A stretch of DNA of 46,465 nt from Desulfuromonadaceae bacterium UBA5613 (GTDB lineage Bacteria > Desulfobacterota > Desulfuromonadia > Desulfuromonadales > UBA2197). Of the stretch, positions 40,636 through 46,465 are shown one piece after another. The DNA lies in NCBI GenBank assembly GCA_002424625.1, contig DIKR01000065.1:1-46465 (forward strand), given 5' to 3'. Position 1 is the stretch's first letter. Each line of letters starts with the position of its first letter. The notes under the pieces are model-generated. The model saw nothing but the letters and a program-made list of their open reading frames with translations. It made no database searches and had not been told where the DNA came from. The translations under genes and the position numbers were made by a program.

Positions 40636-42785
40636 TGCTTCCTTTGCAATCCTTCTTTGCCACCGCACCCCTCGGGGTTGAGCCCCTCCTGGCTGAAGAG
40701 TTACGTTCTTTCGGTGCACTCTCTTTGCGTGAAACCCGCGCCGGGGTCTACTTTAGCGGTACAATTGAACTCGCTTACCGTGTTTGTCTCTGGTCGCATC
40801 TGGCGAGCAGGGTTTTTCTGCCCTTGGCGGAATACGACGCCACTACGCCGCAAGAGCTTTATGAGGGGGCGAGAAATATCCCCTGGAGCGAACATCTCGA
40901 CAGCGGTGCCACCTTTGCTGTTGATGCCACGATCACGTCCTCTGAAATCACCCATTCCCGTTTTGCCGCTCTCAAGATCAAGGATGCCATCGTCGATGTG
41001 CTGCGCGAGGAGCGGGGTTTTCGACCTGACGTCGATGTCGAGAAGCCGGATCTTCGCTTCAACCTTTACCTGCGCCGGGATCGAGCGATTGTTTCTCTCG
41101 ATCTTTCCGGCGAGAGTCTGCACAAACGCGGCTATCGTCACGAAACAGTCCTGGCCCCACTTAAAGAGAATCTGGCGGCAGCTATTCTCCTGCGCGCCGG
41201 TTGGGTAAAGATTGCAGCTGATGGTGGTTCTCTGATCGATCCGATGTGCGGTTCCGGAACTTTTGTCATCGAGGCGGCGTTGATTGCGGCCGATATTGCG
41301 CCGGGACTTTACCGCGAGGATTTCGGCTTCAAGCGTTGGCGTGGTCATGACGATGCTCTTTGGCGCCCGTTGCTGGCTGAAGCCCGGCAACGTCGTGAAG
41401 TCGGCATGGCCCATCTGCCCCTCCTCTGCGGTTTTGACAGTGCGGTGGGGGCGATCCGGGCAGCGCGCATCAATGCTGATGCCGCCGGTTTTGGCGGCAA
41501 GTTGCGTTTCGAGCGTCGCGATGTCGAGTCGCTGGTTCGCACGCCGGGGAGCATGGCCGGACTGGTGGTCGTCAACCCCCCTTACGGTGAACGCCTCGGA
41601 GAGAAGAATCAACTGACGCCTCTGTATGGCGCTCTTGGTGCCCGGTTGCGCAGTGAGTTTGTCGGCTGGAAGGCGGCGATTTTCACAGGAAATCCCGATC
41701 TGGCACGGGCCATGGAGATCCGCCCGGTCAAGCAGAATACCCTTTTCAATGGGGCGCTGGAGTGTCGTCTCCTCCTTTTTCTGATCGAAAATGAATATTT
41801 TTACGGTGCCGCCACCCGTCCTCCTGGCGTGGAAAAGCCCCTCTCTGCCGGGGCGGAGATGTTCGCCAATCGATTGCGCAAGAATTTAAAGAGCCTCGGC
41901 AAATGGGCACGGAGTCAGGGGATTGAGTGTTATCGCCTTTATGACGCCGATATGCCGGAATATGCCGTGGCCGTCGACATCTACGGCACCGCTGTGCATG
42001 TGCAGGAGTACGAAGCGCCGAAGACGATCGATGAAGAGCAGGCGCGCTTGCGGCTGGTTGAAATTCTGGCGGCTCTGCCCGTGGCATTACAGGTACCCAG
42101 AGACAAGATTGCGCTAAAGGTACGGAAGAAACAGAAGGGGGCGGCACAGTACGAAAAGTTTGGTGCTGAAGGCCGGATGCTGGAAGTGCGGGAAGGGAAG
42201 GCTCGTCTGCTGGTGAATCTCACCGATTATCTCGACACCGGCCTCTTTCTCGATCATCGTGATACCCGACAACTGCTTCACGATCTGGCGCCGGGCAAAG
42301 AATTTCTCAACCTCTTCTGTTATACCGGTGCCGTCACCGTGCAGGCGGCTCTCGGGGGGGCAAGGAGATCAGTCAGTGTCGATATGTCTGCGACTTACAT
42401 CAAGTGGGCCGAGCGTAATTTTGTTCTCAATGGCATGAGTACCAGCACCCATGAACTGGTGCAGGCCGACTGCCTGACCTGGGTGAAAGAGACGCGGCGT
42501 AAATTCGATTTGATCTTCCTCGATCCGCCGACCTTTTCTAACTCCAAGTCGATGCGTGCGACCTTTGATGTGCAGCGTGACTATGTCCCGTTGCTGCGCT
42601 CTACGGGTCGATTGCTGAATCCCGGCGGCGTGTTGATCTTCTCCAACAACAACCGGCGCTTTAAAATGGATGCTGATGCCCTGCCGGAGCTGGAGATTGT
42701 CGATATCACCGCCAAAACGATTCCCCGCGACTTTGCCCGCAATCCGCGGATTCATAATTGCTGGCAGATTACCCGCAAGGGCTGA
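40635..42785 (+). CDS. rlmKL: Bifunctional 23S rRNA methyltransferase RlmKL
   Basis: A 716-residue protein close in length to E. coli RlmL/RlmKL (702). The N-terminal THUMP-RlmL half carries DPMCGSGTFVIEAAL (~202) and NPPYGERLG (~314), the site for G2445 N2-methylation; the C-terminal RlmK half has FLNLFCYTGAVTVQAA and LDPPTFSNSK (~628) for G2069 N7-methylation. The start overlaps the preceding stop by one base. It runs toward the TonB-like gene with only 14 bases between stops and no visible terminator hairpin. Confidence 0.95.
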   Translation: MLPLQSFFATAPLGVEPLLAEELRSFGALSLRETRAGVYFSGTIELAYRVCLWSHLASRVFLPLAEYDATTPQELYEGARNIPWSEHLDSGATFAVDATITSSEITHSRFAALKIKDAIVDVLREERGFRPDVDVEKPDLRFNLYLRRDRAIVSLDLSGESLHKRGYRHETVLAPLKENLAAAILLRAGWVKIAADGGSLIDPMCGSGTFVIEAALIAADIAPGLYREDFGFKRWRGHDDALWRPLLAEARQRREVGMAHLPLLCGFDSAVGAIRAARINADAAGFGGKLRFERRDVESLVRTPGSMAGLVVVNPPYGERLGEKNQLTPLYGALGARLRSEFVGWKAAIFTGNPDLARAMEIRPVKQNTLFNGALECRLLLFLIENEYFYGAATRPPGVEKPLSAGAEMFANRLRKNLKSLGKWARSQGIECYRLYDADMPEYAVAVDIYGTAVHVQEYEAPKTIDEEQARLRLVEILAALPVALQVPRDKIALKVRKKQKGAAQYEKFGAEGRMLEVREGKARLLVNLTDYLDTGLFLDHRDTRQLLHDLAPGKEFLNLFCYTGAVTVQAALGGARRSVSVDMSATYIKWAERNFVLNGMSTSTHELVQADCLTWVKETRRKFDLIFLDPPTFSNSKSMRATFDVQRDYVPLLRSTGRLLNPGGVLIFSNNNRRFKMDADALPELEIVDITAKTIPRDFARNPRIHNCWQITRKG

Positions 42786-42799
42786 TCACCACCGGGGAG

Positions 42800-43657
42800 T
42801 TAGCGATAGTAGGGTTGACCGTAAAGGCTCCGACCGCCGAGACGATAGTCAAAGTAGGCGAAGATGGTAAGCGTTTCGTAGCGATAGGCATCGGGGAGGA
42901 AACCGAAACGTGGAGCAGCGGCGATGACCGCCCGCGCTGCTTCCGCATCAAGGCGTGCCGACCCGCTCGATTTGAGCAGTTGTGGAGCATTGACCAGCAC
43001 TCCGGCGCGATTGATTTCGATGCGATAAAGACAGACGCCAAACTCACCCCTGGCGATCGCTTCTTTGGGATAATCCCAGACATCCTCGACGGAATTACGA
43101 AAGCGTTTGTAAAAAGAACCGAGAATATCTTTTTCAGTATCGAGCCAGACAGCACGCCCCTCTTCGACATCCTGCCGCATTTTTCGATTTGTTTCCGGAT
43201 CAAGCTCTGCAATGCTCTGCGCTGCAATTTTGGCTGATGACAGTAAATTTTCCAGGCTCGGAACCGGTATATCCCCACTCTCAGCAACAGGTGGACGTAT
43301 GGGCTCGATTGTTTCCTGCTGTGCTCCATCTGTTTCTCGCGGAACTTCTTTTGTGGCCGCTACCTTCGTGCTGTCCCGTGAATCTCTCCCCTTGGGTGCT
43401 TCTTCGCGTTCAGCAATCTGTTCACTTGCTGCTAGCCTCCGGGCCGGCTGGGTGCGCTGTGTGTTTTGTTGGCGTTCGGGAAGATCAAGTTCGCGCGGTT
43501 TTTGTTCTGTTTCGCGCAGATCGACAAAGAAAGGGGCAGGGGAGAGAGTCGGCGTTGCTGGCTCCTCCCCTCGGGTCGCAAAATATAAAAAGACCCCAAG
43601 ATGCAGGAGGAGAGAGAGCGCAACAAAAAGAGAAAAATGGCGAATTATACGTGACAT
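42800..43657 (-). CDS. TonB-like energy transducer protein
   Basis: A 285-residue TonB-type protein: an N-terminal membrane helix (VALSLLLHLGVFLYFAT, ~10-27), a long charged linker (residues ~40-150 with E, K, R and P) and a C-terminal TonB-like domain with YRIEINRAGVLVNAPQLLKSSGSARLDAEAARAVIAAAP, which is the family's conserved PxxS-like strand-helix unit. The acidic to basic linker is less Pro-Lys-rich than classical TonB. No exbB/exbD neighbours are visible. ATG 43657 is chosen (GGATGG upstream); MVM at 43663 is an alternative. It is divergent from tgt. Confidence 0.8.
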   Translation of the reverse strand: MSRIIRHFSLFVALSLLLHLGVFLYFATRGEEPATPTLSPAPFFVDLRETEQKPRELDLPERQQNTQRTQPARRLAASEQIAEREEAPKGRDSRDSTKVAATKEVPRETDGAQQETIEPIRPPVAESGDIPVPSLENLLSSAKIAAQSIAELDPETNRKMRQDVEEGRAVWLDTEKDILGSFYKRFRNSVEDVWDYPKEAIARGEFGVCLYRIEINRAGVLVNAPQLLKSSGSARLDAEAARAVIAAAPRFGFLPDAYRYETLTIFAYFDYRLGGRSLYGQPYYR

Positions 43658-43842
43658 GACCATCCGGTCTGAGAAAGTTTTCCTGTAGTATAAACGATTG
43701 ACTGCGTACAAACCAGAGCTTCGTGCAAAAGGCGGGGAAAACAGGAGGGGACGGTCACGGTGATTGCTCTTTCGCTGGACATCTGCTAAATTCTTTGATC
43801 ATTTTTATAAAGTCAGCCGTTATTTTGCGATGGAGTTTACCT

Positions 43843-44973
43843 TTGTTTGAATTTACGCTTCTTGCTACCGATACACAGACCGCTGCCCGTCGTGGGCGTT
43901 TAGAGACCCCGCACGGCGTCATCGAAACTCCGATTTTCATGCCGGTGGGGACGCATGCCGCAATGAAGGCGATGACTCCATTGCAGGTCGAGGAGTGCGG
44001 TGCGCAGATTATCCTATCCAACACTTATCACCTGCATCTGAAACCAGGGGAAGCTTTGGTGCAAAAAGCCGGCGGTCTGCATCAGTTCATGAACTGGCAT
44101 AAACCGATCCTCACCGATAGTGGCGGTTTTCAGGTCTTTTCCCTGCCGAAAAAACGGATTACCGAGGATGGTGTCTTTTTTCGTCACGAAGTGAGCGGCG
44201 AAGAAATTTTTCTTGGGCCCAAAGAGGCGATCACGATTGAAAATGCTCTTGGCGCCGATATCATCATGGCCTTTGATGAATGTATCCCTTATCCGGCAAC
44301 CCATGATTATGCCGCCAAGTCGATCAAAAAGACCTTGCGCTGGGCTGAAACCTGTCTGAAATCGCACAAACGTCCCCATGATCAAGCTCTTTTCGGCATT
44401 GTCCAGGGGAGTGTTTATGAAGATTTGCGGCGGGAATGCGCGCTTGAACTGGCGGGGCTTGATCTCCCTGGTTACGCGATTGGCGGGGTATCAGTCGGTG
44501 AAGGTCTCGAATTGCTGAAGAAGGTCGTCGATTACACCGCCCCTTTTCTACCGGTCAATAAACCGCGTTATTTGATGGGGGTCGGGTTACCGGAGGATAT
44601 ACTTGAAAGCGTCGAGCGCGGCATGGATATGTTCGACTGCGTCATCCCCACCCGCTATGCGCGCAGCGCTACTCTCTTTACCACCCGCGGCAAGTTGCGC
44701 TTGACCAGTCGTCGCTTCCGGCGTGATTTCTTCCCGATCGATGCCAGTTGCGACTGCTATTGCTGCAAGAACTTTACCCGTGCCTATCTCCATCACCTGT
44801 ATAACGCCAACGAAATCCTTTCGGCGATCCTGGCGGCGATTCATAATGTCCATTTTTACCTGAAGATGATGGAAGGGGCACGCACTGCCATCGAGCAGGG
44901 CGCCTTCGCAGATTATAAAGCAGATTTTTTGGGACGTTATCTGTCTGCCGGAGCAGATCGGGATGACGATTAA
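43843..44973 (+). CDS. tgt: Queuine tRNA-ribosyltransferase (Tgt)
   Basis: A 376-residue bacterial tRNA-guanine transglycosylase, exchanging G34 for preQ1 in tRNAs of the GUN anticodon group. It shows PIFMPVGTHAAMKAM, ILTDSGGFQVFSLPKKR with the catalytic base Asp, GIVQGS, GYAIGGVSVGE, and the nucleophile region MGVGLPEDILESVERGMDMFDCVIPTRYAR. The zinc site CDCYCCKNFTRAYLHHL is intact. TTG at 43843 is chosen as start because GGAG (43832-43835) is seven bases upstream and the family begins at this point (FEFTLLATD); a frame running from 43723 is too long. Other queuosine genes are not present nearby. Confidence 0.95.
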   Translation: MFEFTLLATDTQTAARRGRLETPHGVIETPIFMPVGTHAAMKAMTPLQVEECGAQIILSNTYHLHLKPGEALVQKAGGLHQFMNWHKPILTDSGGFQVFSLPKKRITEDGVFFRHEVSGEEIFLGPKEAITIENALGADIIMAFDECIPYPATHDYAAKSIKKTLRWAETCLKSHKRPHDQALFGIVQGSVYEDLRRECALELAGLDLPGYAIGGVSVGEGLELLKKVVDYTAPFLPVNKPRYLMGVGLPEDILESVERGMDMFDCVIPTRYARSATLFTTRGKLRLTSRRFRRDFFPIDASCDCYCCKNFTRAYLHHLYNANEILSAILAAIHNVHFYLKMMEGARTAIEQGAFADYKADFLGRYLSAGADRDDD

Positions 44974-45017
44974 CAGGACACTTCATTCGTTAATAGTATG
45001 TTAAAAGGAGCAAGTTT

Positions 45018-46465
45018 ATGAAAAAAAGCTATGTTATGGGATTGGCCGCCATTGCCGCCGTGACCTGTATGTCAACGGCGCACGCCATGGACACGTTTAT
45101 GGTCGGACCCCGTGCCATGGGGATGGCCGGAGCTAACGTTGCGTCAGTTGACAACAACAGCGCGCAATATTACAACCCGGCGGCATTTGGTTTTTTTGGC
45201 CGGAACAACGAGGATGGATCAAAGTCAGGCGCCGATAGAAATAATCTTGGTCGCAAGAATTTTGGTTGGGATATCTATGCCGGGGCTGGCATTGATATCA
45301 AGGAGGATATGGGGAAATATCTTGATACACTTGCCGATATTGACATTGATAATCTGAGTGCTAATGGCATCCAGAATGAAAGTGACCTCCAGGATATTGT
45401 TAACCTAGTGACCAGTTTGAATGGGCTGGATGACCCGGGTAATGCCTTGTTGGTCGATGTCAATGCCGGCACCAGCCTGCGCTACAAAAACTTTGGGATC
45501 GGGGTGCGGGGGTATTCACAGGTTGTTGGTTATGTGCCGAAAGATGGAATTGATACAGATAATCTCGGTCTCAATTTTACCGGTGATCTCGCCACTGAAA
45601 TCAATACGGCGGCTGGGACGACGGGTATTACCTTTCCAAGTAATGCAGCAGAGAGCTATTTCACCCCAACGCAATATACTAATTTACTTGCAGCCTTAGG
45701 TGGGAATGCCGATGCTGCTGATGTTATTGCATACTATGCGGAACAGCAGGGGGTGACTCAACAGCAAGCGGACGAAATGATAGCTACGTTTGACATAATT
45801 AACACGCAATCCACTGGAGGATCGACAACTGATCTTAACCAGAATACGACGACGGTCAAATTAAATGGTTTTGCTGTCGCAGAAATTCCTCTGACTTATG
45901 GATACGCCTTAAACGATAACATTGCGATCGGTGCCAACCTCAAGTTGATGAAGGGGCGTGTCTATGGCACAGAAGTACTCGTTTTCAACGATGGCTCCGG
46001 CGATGTTCTTGAAAAATCAGATGAAAACTTTCAGGAAACGACGACATATGGGGTGGATCTCGGGGTGATGGCCCGTTACGGCATGTTTAATTTTGGTCTG
46101 ACCGGCCGCAATTTGAACTCACCGAAGTTTGACGGTTTTGAAAAGGATATTTTTTATAATTTTGCTGACGGGACTCCTAACCCAAATCCGAAACATATAA
46201 CTGTGGCGGATGTTAAACTCAAACCCCAGGCTACGGCCGGGATTGCCTTTATCCCTTTTGAAACCTTCACCATCGAAGTTGACTACGATCTGACCAAGAA
46301 TGAAACAGTCCTGACGGATTACAAAACCCAGAATATTTCTGCCGGTCTGGAATGGGACATCCTGCGCTTCCTCGCTCTGCGTGCTGGTGCTTATAAAAAC
46401 TTGGCAGAAAGTGATACCGGAGTGGTCTACACGGCCGGTCTCGGTTTGAACCTCTGGGCGGTTCG
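45018..46465 (+). CDS. Outer membrane TraF-like (TraF_2) beta-barrel protein, 3' truncated
   Basis: A gene running off the right edge after 482 codons with no stop. It begins with a signal peptide (MKKSYVMGLAAIAAVTCMSTAHA, cleaved after AHA) and continues with MDTFMVGPRAMGMAGANVASVDNNSAQYYNPAAFGFF, the hallmark of the TraF_2/PorV-like outer membrane proteins. The remainder alternates hydrophobic/polar residues with aromatic-terminated strands, as in a beta barrel. AAAAGGAG precedes ATG 45018. The family name comes from a conjugation protein, but no conjugation genes are nearby, so function is unknown. Confidence 0.75.
   Translation, partial: MKKSYVMGLAAIAAVTCMSTAHAMDTFMVGPRAMGMAGANVASVDNNSAQYYNPAAFGFFGRNNEDGSKSGADRNNLGRKNFGWDIYAGAGIDIKEDMGKYLDTLADIDIDNLSANGIQNESDLQDIVNLVTSLNGLDDPGNALLVDVNAGTSLRYKNFGIGVRGYSQVVGYVPKDGIDTDNLGLNFTGDLATEINTAAGTTGITFPSNAAESYFTPTQYTNLLAALGGNADAADVIAYYAEQQGVTQQQADEMIATFDIINTQSTGGSTTDLNQNTTTVKLNGFAVAEIPLTYGYALNDNIAIGANLKLMKGRVYGTEVLVFNDGSGDVLEKSDENFQETTTYGVDLGVMARYGMFNFGLTGRNLNSPKFDGFEKDIFYNFADGTPNPNPKHITVADVKLKPQATAGIAFIPFETFTIEVDYDLTKNETVLTDYKTQNISAGLEWDILRFLALRAGAYKNLAESDTGVVYTAGLGLNLWAV

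Noticed and set aside
1..46465. CRISPR array, tRNA or rRNA genes
   Set aside because: No regularly spaced repeats, cloverleaf-like sequences with a terminal CCA, or rRNA conserved blocks were seen on reading both strands.

Overview
The window looks like a chromosomal segment of a strictly respiratory, anaerobic Desulfuromonadia bacterium (Geobacter/Desulfuromonas-like). I infer this from the combination of a mitochondrial-type citrate synthase, an Fe-S lactate oxidation locus with a LutB-LutA fusion, a six-subunit Rnf complex in the order C-D-G-E-A-B, an archaeal-style split ferredoxin-rich glutamate synthase, a class I fructose bisphosphatase for gluconeogenesis, and many CxxC/4Fe-4S proteins. 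No rRNA, tRNA, CRISPR array or intact insertion sequence is visible.

Layout. 1-1572: tail of a type I restriction-modification methylase (hsdM), a pRiA4b ORF-3-like protein, a YheU-like protein and a 55-residue Cys protein; this is the most accessory-looking part. 1681-8999: lactate module. lutC and a lutB-lutA fusion read leftward; lactate permease, a GlcD-type FAD dehydrogenase and its Fe-S partner read rightward. The divergent promoters between them each carry a FadR/LldR-like operator at the same place relative to the predicted start. 9219-17800: one long operon with an EcfA-EcfT fusion, rnfCDGEAB, apbE, a NusG domain II protein and a Gx-type membrane protein. 17872-20750: a GntR/FadR-type regulator, a zinc-ribbon protein, fbp and a peroxiredoxin. 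20841-22441 (minus): an inositol-monophosphatase-like protein and a short RlmN/Cfr-like radical SAM protein. 22705-27768: three-gene split glutamate synthase with a sigma-54-like promoter. 27818-30817 (minus): SNF2 helicase. 31015-36033: FmdB-type zinc ribbon, predicted aminopeptidase, folD, RdgC-like protein, TPR membrane protein, Smr protein. 36020-36260 (minus): a short independent transcription unit with a 20-codon ORF. 36277-37831 (minus): yceH and a carbon-nitrogen hydrolase. 38269-46465: citrate synthase, PHP phosphoesterase, rlmKL, TonB-like protein (minus), tgt, and a truncated outer-membrane protein gene.

How the genes work together. Lactate enters by the permease, both stereoisomers can be oxidised to pyruvate, and electrons enter the quinone or ferredoxin pools. 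Rnf links ferredoxin and NAD to an ion gradient. The genes around rnf are the same kinds of parts (ECF ATPase/T subunit, ApbE flavin transferase, NusG-II protein, Gx protein) that I recall from the flavin-dependent extracellular electron transfer locus of Gram-positive bacteria. The most interesting hypothesis in the window is therefore that this operon carries its own flavin export and flavinylation module for RnfG/RnfD or other extracytosolic flavoproteins.
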